This document shows positions 50,383 through 59,109 of a stretch of 64,000 bases of DNA, in pieces. The stretch is from assembly GCA_030038475.1 (NCBI GenBank), contig JASHOU010000216.1, positions 1 to 64,000 on the forward strand, given 5' to 3'. This stretch comes from Terriglobales bacterium (GTDB lineage Bacteria; Acidobacteriota; Terriglobia; Terriglobales; Acidobacteriaceae). Below the pieces are notes generated by a model. It ran no database searches, was not told the origin of the DNA, and was given only the letters and a program-made list of their open reading frames with translations. Position 1 is the stretch's first letter, and each line of letters starts with the position of its first letter. A program made the translations under genes and the position numbers.

Positions 50383-51660
50383 TCAAGGCTGCACGCCGGC
50401 ATAGAACGGGATCGCGCCCCGCGCCGTGTTCTTGTAAACAACCCCTGCCTTCATCACAAAGACAACGCGCCGAACCGCGGTGATGTCCTTCAACGGATCG
50501 CCGTCGAGCGCAATAATATCCGCCTGCAAGCCCGGAGCGATCGAGCCGATCTGATCGCTCATGCCCATCGCTTCAGCCCCTAGCGAGTTAGCTGAGATCA
50601 TTGCAGCCATCGGTTCCACGCCGCAATCGCGCACGCGGTCGATGAACTCCTCAGCATTCCGCCCGTGTGCGCCCGCCACCGCGTCCGTACCAAAAACCAT
50701 TTTCAGTCCCGGAGTTTTCGCCGCGTGTTCCACGATCTCATGATCCATTGGCAGAATCTTCTCCATTGCTGCAAACCCCTCCGCGGTGTAACCCTCAGTG
50801 CCCAGATACTTTTCCTTGTTCTGCACATAGTTCTCAATCACCAGCCCGCATTGCGGATCGAAGTAAGTTCCCTTCTCCGCCATTAATTTCAAATCTTCGT
50901 CAGGAGCCAGCGTACCGTGCTCAATTTCGGTGCATCCTGCCAGAGTCGCAGCTCGCACCGCATCTTTGTAAGCGTGTACCAGCGTGCGAAGCCCCTGCTT
51001 TTTCGCCTCGTCGCACGCCGCGTTCAATTGCTCCTGCGAAAGTGTCATGCCCCCACCTTGGCGAATCGACTGCGACGCGAAAATCTTGATCAGGTCCGCG
51101 CCCGCTTGCTTCTGTTTTCTTATATATGCGCGGATTTCATCGGGTGAGCCGGTCGCCGCGCCTCGCCCCACCAGCGGCTCGTTCGCAGTCAGGATCCGCG
51201 GGCCGGGAATCGTCCCTTTCGCAATCGCATCGTGCAGCGGAATATCGTTGGGCGAGCCCACGCTTTGCACCGTCGTGAATCCTGCCATCAGTGTCACCCA
51301 CGCATTCGACGCGACTTGATATATATCCGGCGGAGTTGTCCCCTCGGTACCAGCATTTTTTCCGTCCTTGCCGAATATCCATGTGATGTGCACGTGCGCG
51401 TCAATCCAGCCTGGCATCACGGTCAGCCCGCGCAGATCGTAATCGGCCGGCCCGTCGCCGGCGGGGCCTACAGCAACTATCTTTGAGTCTTCAATCTCGA
51501 GGTGCACGTCGTGCAGGATTTGTCCTTTGCCATCGAGCACCGTGCTGGCGGCAATGACGATGCGCTTGCTCGGCATAGCCGCTTGCGCAGAAATTCGAGG
51601 CGCCAGCGCGCCGATGCCCAACATGATCAACAAAAATGAAATGCCTCTAGCAACCCGCAT
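50383..51660 (-). CDS. Secreted amidohydrolase family protein
   Basis: A 425-residue metal-dependent hydrolase. A signal peptide (GISFLLIMLGIGALAPRISAQ) precedes the TIM-barrel enzyme. Metal ligands are in DAHVHITW, a carboxylated-lysine candidate follows GADLIKIFAS, and later histidines are LVHAYKDAV and CTEIEHGTL; the catalytic aspartate is in FGTDAVAGAHG. It resembles imidazolonepropionase-like prolidase/Xaa-His amidohydrolases that cleave cyclic amides or dipeptides. The substrate is unknown. The gene is divergent from the zinc alcohol dehydrogenase gene. Confidence 0.9.
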   Translation of the reverse strand: MRVARGISFLLIMLGIGALAPRISAQAAMPSKRIVIAASTVLDGKGQILHDVHLEIEDSKIVAVGPAGDGPADYDLRGLTVMPGWIDAHVHITWIFGKDGKNAGTEGTTPPDIYQVASNAWVTLMAGFTTVQSVGSPNDIPLHDAIAKGTIPGPRILTANEPLVGRGAATGSPDEIRAYIRKQKQAGADLIKIFASQSIRQGGGMTLSQEQLNAACDEAKKQGLRTLVHAYKDAVRAATLAGCTEIEHGTLAPDEDLKLMAEKGTYFDPQCGLVIENYVQNKEKYLGTEGYTAEGFAAMEKILPMDHEIVEHAAKTPGLKMVFGTDAVAGAHGRNAEEFIDRVRDCGVEPMAAMISANSLGAEAMGMSDQIGSIAPGLQADIIALDGDPLKDITAVRRVVFVMKAGVVYKNTARGAIPFYAGVQP

Positions 51661-51806
51661 GTTCGCTCCTTCCTTTATCTTGTCACTGCGCTTGTCTTGC
51701 TAACCTTCCACTGTAAGGCGCTGTGTTCCCGTCCTGAACGAAGCTGACCGTGCGTGAAAGAACCAGCTTCACTGTTCCGTAGCGCTCTGTCCGGGTTTCT
51801 GTATCG

Positions 51807-51834
51807 TGCAAAATACAGTATTTGCTGTATTGCA
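51807..51834. promoter_or_regulatory. Imperfect palindrome, candidate operator
   Basis: AATACAG (51812-51818) and CTGTATT (51825-51831) form a 7-bp inverted repeat, extended by TGCA at both ends with a 2-nt bulge. The centre is TATTTG. It lies between divergent genes, a usual position for an operator, but no regulator is adjacent. Confidence 0.5.
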
Positions 51835-51885
51835 ACTAGCGCGGCTCGAAACTAGCCTCATCTTCCACCGTTTTTACTCTCAGCA

Positions 51886-51927
51886 ACCATTGTTGTCTAA
51901 CCATTGTTCTTTATCCATTGTTCGCTA
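51886..51927. repeat. 14-nt array (two heptamers per unit)
   Basis: Three phased 14-nt units: ACCATTGTTGTCTA, ACCATTGTTCTTTA, TCCATTGTTCGCTA. Each unit can be read as a CCATTG-containing heptamer plus a TT-rich heptamer, consistent with the 7-nt class elsewhere in the window. Confidence 0.8.
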
Positions 51928-52087
51928 TGAATCGCGGGAATCCCAATACCTCAAACGTGGTACGTAGCGGCAAGCCTCCCGTGGTAGCGAAAAAGTACTG
52001 TATCGCGTGATGCGTTTCTGCAGGCAGGGTGCGAAAACTTTGGGTGCGAAAACCTTCAACAACCGCTAAAGACTCACTGGAGGATCT

Positions 52088-53137
52088 ATGGCAACGAGCA
52101 GAGCGACGGTCGTACCGATGAAGCTGACGCAGATGAAGGCTGCGCAAGTCCCAAAGCCCGGCGCAGACTTCGAAATCGTCGAGCGCACGATTCCTACGCC
52201 GGAATCAGGACACGTGCGGATCAAGGTGCAGGCCTGCGGCGTTTGCCACAGTGACGTGCTCACGAAAGACGGCTTGTGGCCCGGAATTCAGTATCCCCGC
52301 GTTCTCGGCCACGAAGTCGCTGGCGTCATCGACGAAGTGGGCGACGGCGTTTCGGCGTGGAGGAAAGGGCAGCGTGTCGGTGTCGGCTGGCACGGCGGCC
52401 AGGACAACACGTGTCGCGAATGCCGCCGCGGAGATTTTCGCAACTGCCGGAATCTGAAAATTCCGGGCATCAGCTACGACGGTGGATACCAGCAATACAT
52501 GGTGGCTCCCGTGGAAGCGCTGGTGCCGATACCGGAGACTCTCAGTGACGTCGACGCGGCGCCGCTGCTCTGCGCCGGTATTACCACCTACAATGCGCTG
52601 CGGCACAGCGGCGCGCTCCCTGGCGATCTGGTCGCGGTGGAGGGAATCGGCGGCCTGGGCCACCTCGGAATTCAATTCGCAAATAAGTTTGGTTATCAGG
52701 TCGTCGCGATCGGCCGCGGAGCAGAAACCGCACCGCTGGCAAAGAAGCTCGGCGCGAGCCTGTACATCGACAGCAAATCGACGAACGCAGCGCAAGAATT
52801 GCAAAAACTGAGCGGTGCACGTGTAATTCTCGCAACAGCTCCAAGCTCGAAGGCGATGTCTGAGCTGATCGACGGTCTCGGGCCGAACGGCAAACTCATT
52901 GTGATCGGCGCCACATTCGATCCGATTGAGGTCTCGCCGATCCAGCTCATTACCGGAAGCCGCACGATTCAGGGCTGGGCGGCGGGTACCGCAGCCGATT
53001 CCGAAGACACCCTGCATTTCGCGGAAATAAGCGGCGTGCGTGCCATGATTGAAACCTATCCGCTCGAAAAAGCAGCCGAGGCTTATGCACGCATGATGAG
53101 CGGCAAGGCCGAGTTCCGCGTCGTTTTGACGATGTGA
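52088..53137 (+). CDS. Zinc-dependent alcohol dehydrogenase
   Basis: A 349-residue MDR enzyme of the AdhP/AdhA type. Catalytic zinc ligands are C in GVCHSDVL, the histidine in GHEVAG and a later cysteine (LLCAGITTY). The structural-zinc lobe normally has four cysteines; only three are visible here (DNTCRECRRGDFRNC) with the first position changed. The NAD(P) site is VEGIGGLGHLGIQFANKFG. The substrate is an alcohol or aldehyde, otherwise unknown. GGAGGA upstream supports the ATG. It precedes the alpha/beta hydrolase gene by 100 nt and may be cotranscribed with it. Confidence 0.9.
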   Translation: MATSRATVVPMKLTQMKAAQVPKPGADFEIVERTIPTPESGHVRIKVQACGVCHSDVLTKDGLWPGIQYPRVLGHEVAGVIDEVGDGVSAWRKGQRVGVGWHGGQDNTCRECRRGDFRNCRNLKIPGISYDGGYQQYMVAPVEALVPIPETLSDVDAAPLLCAGITTYNALRHSGALPGDLVAVEGIGGLGHLGIQFANKFGYQVVAIGRGAETAPLAKKLGASLYIDSKSTNAAQELQKLSGARVILATAPSSKAMSELIDGLGPNGKLIVIGATFDPIEVSPIQLITGSRTIQGWAAGTAADSEDTLHFAEISGVRAMIETYPLEKAAEAYARMMSGKAEFRVVLTM

Positions 53138-53237
53138 GGTTGACCAAACAACGTCTTTCGCGCAATGACTGGCTTGTTGAACCATGAACTCGCAGGCAGC
53201 CGAGGGAGCACGAAACAAAAAGAAAGGATCGGGCACC

Positions 53238-54128
53238 ATGTCGCAGCATGTCTCCTATCGCACGGTGAAGGTGGACGGACTCACGATTTTTTATCGGGAG
53301 GCCGGACCGAAAGATGCCGCAACGATTCTGCTGCTGCACGGACTTCCCTCGTCGTCCCGCATGTTCGAGCCGTTCTTTGCCCGGCTCGCCGATCGCCACC
53401 ACCTTGTCGCGCCCGATTATCCTGGGTTTGGACACAGCGACTGGCCGGATCCAAAACAATTCGCGTATACGTTCGACCACTGCGCCGAAATCATAAGTCA
53501 TTTCACCGAAGTGCTCAGGCTCTCGCGCTACACGCTTTACATGCAGGATTACGGCGGTCCGGTTGGCTTTCGCATGGCCTTGGCGCAACCGGAGCGCGTA
53601 GAGTCGCTCATTGTTCAAAACGCCGTCGCCCACGATGAAGGCCTGGGCGTGAATTGGAAGACGCGGCGTGCGTTTTGGGTCGATCGCGCCGCCAACGAAA
53701 GCGCGCTGCGCACAAATCTCCTTTCGCTAGCTACGACGCGGACCCGCCACGTCGGAAGCGACCCTAACATCGAACGCTATGATCCCGATCTCTGGACCGA
53801 TGAATTCGCCTTTCTCAGCCAACCCGGACAGGCCAAGATTCAAAGCGACCTGTTCTACGACTATCGCACGAATGTGGAGTCGTACCCGAAATGGCAGGCG
53901 TGGATGCGCGAGAAGCAGCCGCGCCTGTTGGTCGTCTGGGGTAAGTACGATCCGTCGTTCGACATCTCGGAGCCGGAAGCTTATCGGCGCGATGTGCCGA
54001 ACGCTGAAGTACACGTTCTCGACGCCGGTCATTTCGCACTGGACACGGCTGCCGATGAGATCGCCGCACTGGTCCGGAACTTTGTCGGTTCTTCGCGTGG
54101 AGGGTTGCAGGCGCGGCGCACTGCATGA
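53238..54128 (+). CDS. Alpha/beta hydrolase, haloalkane-dehalogenase-like
   Basis: A 296-residue alpha/beta hydrolase. The nucleophile is D104 in MQDYGGPVG rather than serine, and the catalytic histidine is H265 in DAGHFALD. The oxyanion-hole motif HGLPSSSRMF and the lid GLGVNWKTRRAFW are visible. An aspartate nucleophile fits haloalkane dehalogenases or epoxide hydrolases; the halide-binding tryptophan cannot be confirmed. I chose the ATG at 53238 with AAAGGA upstream. An ADH gene lies directly before it, which would suit alcohol oxidation after hydrolysis (inference). Confidence 0.82.
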   Translation: MSQHVSYRTVKVDGLTIFYREAGPKDAATILLLHGLPSSSRMFEPFFARLADRHHLVAPDYPGFGHSDWPDPKQFAYTFDHCAEIISHFTEVLRLSRYTLYMQDYGGPVGFRMALAQPERVESLIVQNAVAHDEGLGVNWKTRRAFWVDRAANESALRTNLLSLATTRTRHVGSDPNIERYDPDLWTDEFAFLSQPGQAKIQSDLFYDYRTNVESYPKWQAWMREKQPRLLVVWGKYDPSFDISEPEAYRRDVPNAEVHVLDAGHFALDTAADEIAALVRNFVGSSRGGLQARRTA

Positions 54129-54234
54129 GGGATTTCAAATTGACCCGTCGTGCGATAATTCGTGCCGCAACTTGCAGAATCGAAGATCGAAGGCCGAAGG
54201 AATCGTTTCATTCAACGATTGAGCCGAAACGGCC

Positions 54235-55698
54235 CTAGGAGAAGAAATCTTGGCGACTGCAACGATCGCAACCCGGCCTCCTTTGCCGCCCTTCACTCGC
54301 GAGAGCGCAATTCAGAAGGTGCGCCTCGCCAAGATGGCTGGAACACGCATAGCGAAATAGCATCATGAAACCGAAGTCCATGTGGCTCTGCTGGTGACAA
54401 TGAAACAGCGTCACGCCCGGGTTTGCCGCGACAAAGTCGATCTCCGCATTGCTATTTGCCTTCACCACCACCACATCCTTGCGCAGCCCCGAGAGCGGCT
54501 TTCCGTCCAAGCTGGTAATCTCGAAGCTATGGCGATGTAAGTGAACCGGATGATCGTCGCTGCTCTTATTCCGCATCGCCAGTCTGTAACGCTTGCCTTC
54601 ATTCAACAGAATTGTGTCCGTCTTCGGATACGACTTGCCATTGATCATCCAATAGTCAAAATCGCCATGCCCATGAAACTTCGATTCAAACAGCAGAGGA
54701 ACGCGCTGATTCGGCTCTGCGGCCGCCGGCTCCTGTTTTGCGAAAAGCGAGTAATCCCATAACGTCTCTGGAGGATCGATCCACTTCGCCTCGCTCTGCT
54801 GGTTGGCATATTCCACCACAATCCCCATGCCCGCCTGGCGAACATCCGCCCGCGTCTCGCCCAGCACCCACACTCCTGGCCGATCCATTTCTACCAACAA
54901 ATCAATGCGCTCCGCCGGAGCCAGCCGTACTGCCCGCACTTTCGCCGGCCGCGGCACGTCATTCCCATCCATGGATACCACGGTGAATTCATGCCCGGCC
55001 AATGCCAGCCAATGCGTCGCTGTCGCACTGGCGTTCAGTACGCGGAAGAGCACTCTTTGCCCTTCACGTACCTTGATCGGATCGCCATGCCCGAGCATGC
55101 GGTCATTGATCGTCGCATAGTCATAAAACGCATCCATCGACGCATCCCCACCGCCTCCCATATACGCGTTCCAGTCGTGCAGCGTCAGGAATATTTCCTG
55201 ATCGTTCCCGCCCGGCTCCTGCTTCGGCTCAATGTAGAAACATCCGAACTGACCGGTATAGGTCGCGCGCTTTAAATCGTGCCCGGCGAACGTGTGCGTG
55301 TGGTACCAACGGAAACCCGCCGGCCGCGGCGTGAAACTGTAGCGCCGTTGTCCGCCGGCCGCAATCGTGGGAGATCCTTCTTCTATCGAGCCATCTTCTT
55401 CCGCCGGAATCCACAATCCGTGCCAGTGCACAATCTCAGGCGCGTCTGTATGGTTCACAACATCGATCGCGATCGGCTTGCCTTCTGGCCAGCGAATCAG
55501 CGGACCGGGAACACTCCCGTTGTAGGCGACTGTGTTAATTACTTTCCTCGGCGCAATTTCCAGCTTGAGCGGCGCAATTTCCAGCCGCACATCTGCTGGG
55601 GCGGTCGCCAGCGTCTGCGCGCAAAGCTTTGTCTCCGCCGCGGTACCCAGCATGGCGAAACTTGCTCGCATCAGAAAATTGCGGCGATCTATTTTCAT
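54235..55698 (-). CDS. Multicopper oxidase, Tat-exported
   Basis: A 487-residue protein. The Tat signal is DRRNFLMRASFAML. The copper ligands are in VHWHGLW, WYHTHTF, DHPVHLHRHSFEI and the late FHCHQQSHMDFGFM, i.e. all four motifs of a three-domain oxidase. It oxidises phenols, metals or other substrates with O2 outside the cytoplasm. The C-terminus is odd: 34 extra residues with two Cys pairs (CSSHLGEAH ... CDRCSRQ) after the normal end. The start codon lies inside a 17-nt tandem array, which gives three potential ATGs. Confidence 0.9.
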   Translation of the reverse strand: MKIDRRNFLMRASFAMLGTAAETKLCAQTLATAPADVRLEIAPLKLEIAPRKVINTVAYNGSVPGPLIRWPEGKPIAIDVVNHTDAPEIVHWHGLWIPAEEDGSIEEGSPTIAAGGQRRYSFTPRPAGFRWYHTHTFAGHDLKRATYTGQFGCFYIEPKQEPGGNDQEIFLTLHDWNAYMGGGGDASMDAFYDYATINDRMLGHGDPIKVREGQRVLFRVLNASATATHWLALAGHEFTVVSMDGNDVPRPAKVRAVRLAPAERIDLLVEMDRPGVWVLGETRADVRQAGMGIVVEYANQQSEAKWIDPPETLWDYSLFAKQEPAAAEPNQRVPLLFESKFHGHGDFDYWMINGKSYPKTDTILLNEGKRYRLAMRNKSSDDHPVHLHRHSFEITSLDGKPLSGLRKDVVVVKANSNAEIDFVAANPGVTLFHCHQQSHMDFGFMMLFRYACSSHLGEAHLLNCALASEGRQRRPGCDRCSRQDFFS

Positions 55699-55753
55699 GA
55701 ACGGTCCATTTTCATGAGCGATCTATTTTCATGATCGATCTATTCGCACGCAT
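55686..55753. repeat. 17-nt array around the multicopper oxidase start
   Basis: Four 17-nt units: GATCTATTTTCATGAAC, GGTCCATTTTCATGAGC, GATCTATTTTCATGATC and a degenerate GATCTATTCGCACGCAT. On the coding strand each good unit contains ATGAAAAT, so the translation start region is repeated in tandem. The real start is the innermost copy (55698), which continues in frame. Confidence 0.85.
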
Positions 55754-55756
55754 TTT

Positions 55757-56608
55757 CTATTGGGTGCTCTCGGAACTGCCCGCTCGATGGCGCGTCCAAT
55801 CGAAGCGTCGCCCCAGGATGCCCTTGATAATCAGATGATCGGTACTGGCCGTCGCTCCAATTCCGACCCCAAAGTTGATCTCCCACTCCGGAGACACATT
55901 CAGATCGATCGTAGGAAAAAACTGCTGCTGCTGATTGTGTAACGAAGACACACCGGTGATCGACCCGTAGGCAGCGTAGTACTCCAGGCCACCGGAAATG
56001 TATTTATTGAAGTCATAGCTGAATTTCGCGCTTGGCGAAAAGCCCACGCCCTGCGGAACGCTCGGCCCATGGAAAGATCGCTCCAGGGCAGGATTCACCG
56101 CAAAATACCATCTGCCGATCTGCTTATCGACGATCGGCCGCAACTCCATCGTCCATGTGTCCTTCGAAAACGACGCCCGCTGATAACCAAATTCCATCGA
56201 CAGACTTACGCCCACCGGCCAATGCCAGCTATTAGGTGCTCTCACTCGCGGACGAATATGATCTCCCACCCATTGCCAGCCATCTCCATTGCGCAGACTG
56301 GTGAAAATGTAAAAGCCAACCTCCGACCAGTTCGTCACTCCCTGCGTAATCTCAACCGTTTCGTGCTCGGCATGGTTGGTTGGATAGAGCCCATCCGCAG
56401 TGAACTGCGAACCGGGCGCCGGATAACTTCCCTCGGCGGTGAAGTTGCTGTGCAGTTCGAGCATCGTGGTCTTGGGCGCGACTGTGTCCGAACCATAAAC
56501 CTGGATTTCATAGTTGTCCTGCGCCTGCGCAAGTCTGGAATTGTCAAACCCCAAAATCAGCAGGATCAATAACGAACAAGATTCAAACGCACCCCGCCTG
56601 AACGCCAT
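55757..56608 (-). CDS. Putative outer-membrane beta-barrel protein
   Basis: A 283-residue protein. A signal peptide (SCSLLILLILGFDNSRLAQAQ) is followed by alternating aromatic-rich strands (VGFYIFTSLRNG; VGVSLSMEFGYQRASF; RWYFAVNPALERSF; AKFSYDFNKYISGGLEYYAA; WEINFGVGIGAT), typical of outer-membrane barrels. No specific family is recognised. It lies 58 nt upstream of the multicopper oxidase on the same strand, so the two may work together in metal or phenol handling. I chose the ATG at 56608, which opens the signal peptide. Confidence 0.7.
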   Translation of the reverse strand: MAFRRGAFESCSLLILLILGFDNSRLAQAQDNYEIQVYGSDTVAPKTTMLELHSNFTAEGSYPAPGSQFTADGLYPTNHAEHETVEITQGVTNWSEVGFYIFTSLRNGDGWQWVGDHIRPRVRAPNSWHWPVGVSLSMEFGYQRASFSKDTWTMELRPIVDKQIGRWYFAVNPALERSFHGPSVPQGVGFSPSAKFSYDFNKYISGGLEYYAAYGSITGVSSLHNQQQQFFPTIDLNVSPEWEINFGVGIGATASTDHLIIKGILGRRFDWTRHRAGSSESTQ

Positions 56609-56926
56609 GGTCTTGTCGCGCGCGGGAGCAGCGCTCAAACAGGCACAAGTGCGATTGTGCTCGAAGAGGTCCACCACTCACTTTACACGGTCTCGATTTC
56701 CGAAGCACAGGCAGTAATGCATGTGAGTGTGGGTTAAGTGCTCGCCTTACCGCAGCCTCTGCCATGACCCCCGCGTTAATTAAGACCAGTGCCAAAATCG
56801 CGCCTCGTCGAAAAAACTGCGCTTTTCATGGAAAGCGATCGCAGGAGTGGACAAACTTCGGGAGAATTCCACGCACGATTGGTCTGAAGTAAGCGCCTGC
56901 TGGAATTCAAGAAGATAAGAAAATAA
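56609..56926. other. 318-bp spacer
   Basis: Lies between the putative outer-membrane protein start and the tRNA-Val gene. It must contain the promoter of the former. I see no array, hairpin or ORF worth reporting. Confidence 0.4.
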
Positions 56927-57003
56927 TGGTAGGCACGTGGGGACTCGAACCCCAGACCTCTACCGTGTCAAGGTAGCGCTCTAACCAACTGAGCTACGCG
57001 CCT
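56927..57003 (-). tRNA. tRNA-Val (GAC)
   Basis: A 77-nt tRNA on the minus strand. The acceptor stem pairs AGGCGCG with CGTGCCT (one G-T), the D stem starts with GCTC, the anticodon stem-loop is CTACC-TTGACAC-GGTAG with anticodon GAC, and the T arm contains GGTTCGAGTCC. The 3' ACCA is encoded. GAC reads GUC/GUU valine codons. Confidence 0.95.
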
Positions 57004-57466
57004 ACGATCACCTGCGATTTTACCACTGTTCCCATGCGAACAACTGTAGTTCCCGGTCCGGTTCGGCGTCCGAGATTAGAACATTAGCCGCTCCCGGAGG
57101 GCCAATGTCTACCATACCGATTACTTTTATCAACGGGGAATCTGGGACACGATGTTGAGCTTCCTGTACCCGCGGCAACGCGCCGAATTCAGATAGTTTG
57201 GGCCAACAATCTGTGATAACGTCGCGTCGGAAAAACTATTGGAAACTAACCATGCCGAACAACGGCCCCTCCCCACTGTCGCTGCGTCGCGAAACGTGAT
57301 AAAACCAAGCCTGAGTCGGTGCTGCGCGCATCGCTCGCCGCTTCCGGCAATCGGCTTGACTTTTCTCGGATTCAGGGAAGCCGGATTCGATAAGCCCGAA
57401 TTTGAAATATGGGCAACAAGACGCATTGGCGCGGGGCAACGGGAAACCAACAAATGGGAAGGCAAT
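57004..57466. other. 463-bp spacer
   Basis: Lies between the tRNA and the methylmalonate-semialdehyde dehydrogenase gene. The dehydrogenase frame stays open back to 57239, but this part has no homology-like features and I do not call it coding. GGGAAGG just before 57467 is the ribosome-binding site. No array or hairpin seen. Confidence 0.5.
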
Positions 57467-59065
57467 ATGGCAATCGAAACCAATATCTTGACTCCGCTGG
57501 ATAACGATAAGGCAACCAGCAAAGACACGCTCACGGACGCGACGCTCGGCAGGCCGACTAAGCGAATTCTCGCGAACTACATCGGCGGACGATGGATAAT
57601 GCCAACGGCAACGCCAACGCTGCAATCATCCGCCGCTCTCGACGTGACTAACCCGGCCACCGGCGAGGTGTTGGCGCGTGTTCCCTTGTCGGGCGCTACC
57701 GATGTCGAAGCGGCAGTCACTGCCGCCAGCGCCGCTTTGCCCGACTGGAGCTCCCGCGCAGTGGGTGAGCGCACCGAATTCATCTACGCCTTGCGCGAGA
57801 AATTCCGCCAGCGCATTGACGAACTTGCGGCGTCGGTGACGCGCGAAGGCGGCAAAGTGCTGTCGGATGCGCGCGCCGAGATCAGCCGCACCATCGAAGT
57901 GCTGGAAGTGGCCTGCGCCACTCCCATGACGATGCAAGGGCGCATTCTCGAAGGCGTGGCGCGCGGAATCAACTCCGAAACCATTCGCCAGCCGGTCGGT
58001 GTCTGTGCGGCGATCACGCCCTTCAACTTCCCTGCCATGGTGCCGATGTGGTTTCTGCCCTTCGCCATTGCATGTGGAAACACGTTCGTGTTGAAGCCAT
58101 CGGAGCAGGTTCCGCTCACCTCGGAACTCATCTTCGACATTTTCGAAGCGATTGGTCTGCCGCGCGGCGTGGTCAATCTGGTGCATGGCGCGCATGATGC
58201 CGTCAATGCCATTCTCGATAGTCCCGGCATTCGCGCCGTTTCGTTCGTGGGCTCTGTCAATACAGCGAAGTACATATATCGCCGTGCAGCAGAAAAAGGA
58301 AAACGCGTGCAGGCCCTCGGCGGCGCGAAAAATTACATGGTGGTCATGCCCGATGCGGTGATCGACAAAACCGTCTCGAACGTTCTCGGCAGCGCCTTCG
58401 GCAACGCCGGTCAGCGCTGCATGGCGGGATCGGTGCTGGTAACGGTAGGGTCTGCCCATGCTGCTATCATCAGGCGCTTAAAAACCGATGCCGAGAAGCT
58501 GATCGCCGGCGACGGCACAGACGCGAAATCGAGTCTGGGACCTGTAATCTCGCGCACCGCCTGCGACCGCATTCATGACGCCATTGAAAGTGGAATGAAA
58601 GAAGGCGCGGAGTTGCTCGTGGATGGACGCCATCCAGCGGGAACTCCAGCCGGAGGAAATTTTGTCGGCCCGACCATCCTCAGCAATGTGAAGCCCGAAA
58701 TGCGCGTAGCTCGCGAGGAAATTTTCGGCCCCGTGCTCTCGGTGATGCACGTCGATACGCTCGACCAGGCAATCGCCCTGGTCAACAGCGACCCCCGCGG
58801 CAACGGCACCTCGATCTTTACCGAAAACGGTGCGGCCGTGCGCGAATACAGTCGCCGCATCGAAGTTGGTATGGTCGGAGTGAACATCGGTGTTGCTGCC
58901 TCACCAGCGTATTTCCCCTTCTCCGGTTGGAAGGATTCCTTCTTCGGAGATCTGCACGTCCACGGCTGGGATGCGGTCGAATTCTTCACCCGTAAGAAAA
59001 CTGTGACGTCGCGTTATTTTTCCGCCGGAGAAACGGGTAAATTCTTCACCGAGCAAGGGGACTAG
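57467..59065 (+). CDS. mmsA: CoA-acylating methylmalonate-semialdehyde dehydrogenase
   Basis: A 532-residue aldehyde dehydrogenase. The catalytic cysteine is C318 in GQRCMAGSVLV. Further blocks are PFNFPAMVPMWFLPFAIACG and GAKNYMVVMPDA (in place of the usual glutamate region), typical of the CoA-acylating MmsA/IolA branch. It converts methylmalonate semialdehyde to propionyl-CoA in valine/thymine degradation, or malonate semialdehyde to acetyl-CoA in inositol degradation. About 45 N-terminal residues precede the usual family start. I chose the ATG at 57467 with GGGAAGG upstream. Confidence 0.9.
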   Translation: MAIETNILTPLDNDKATSKDTLTDATLGRPTKRILANYIGGRWIMPTATPTLQSSAALDVTNPATGEVLARVPLSGATDVEAAVTAASAALPDWSSRAVGERTEFIYALREKFRQRIDELAASVTREGGKVLSDARAEISRTIEVLEVACATPMTMQGRILEGVARGINSETIRQPVGVCAAITPFNFPAMVPMWFLPFAIACGNTFVLKPSEQVPLTSELIFDIFEAIGLPRGVVNLVHGAHDAVNAILDSPGIRAVSFVGSVNTAKYIYRRAAEKGKRVQALGGAKNYMVVMPDAVIDKTVSNVLGSAFGNAGQRCMAGSVLVTVGSAHAAIIRRLKTDAEKLIAGDGTDAKSSLGPVISRTACDRIHDAIESGMKEGAELLVDGRHPAGTPAGGNFVGPTILSNVKPEMRVAREEIFGPVLSVMHVDTLDQAIALVNSDPRGNGTSIFTENGAAVREYSRRIEVGMVGVNIGVAASPAYFPFSGWKDSFFGDLHVHGWDAVEFFTRKKTVTSRYFSAGETGKFFTEQGD

Positions 59066-59109
59066 CGCTAGATGTCGCGCGCTTATGGAGATGATCGCCC
59101 AAGCTGATT

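Larger units (their letters stand above)
51661..52087. other. 427-bp divergent spacer
   Basis: Spacer between the amidohydrolase and the zinc alcohol dehydrogenase. It contains a candidate palindromic operator (51807-51834) and a 14-nt array (51886-51927), listed separately. GGAGGATCT precedes the dehydrogenase ATG. No ORF is credible. Confidence 0.55.

Noticed and set aside
57239-57466. N-terminal extension of the methylmalonate-semialdehyde dehydrogenase
   Set aside because: Open but without homology; the ATG at 57467 has a clear ribosome-binding site and gives a normal family start.
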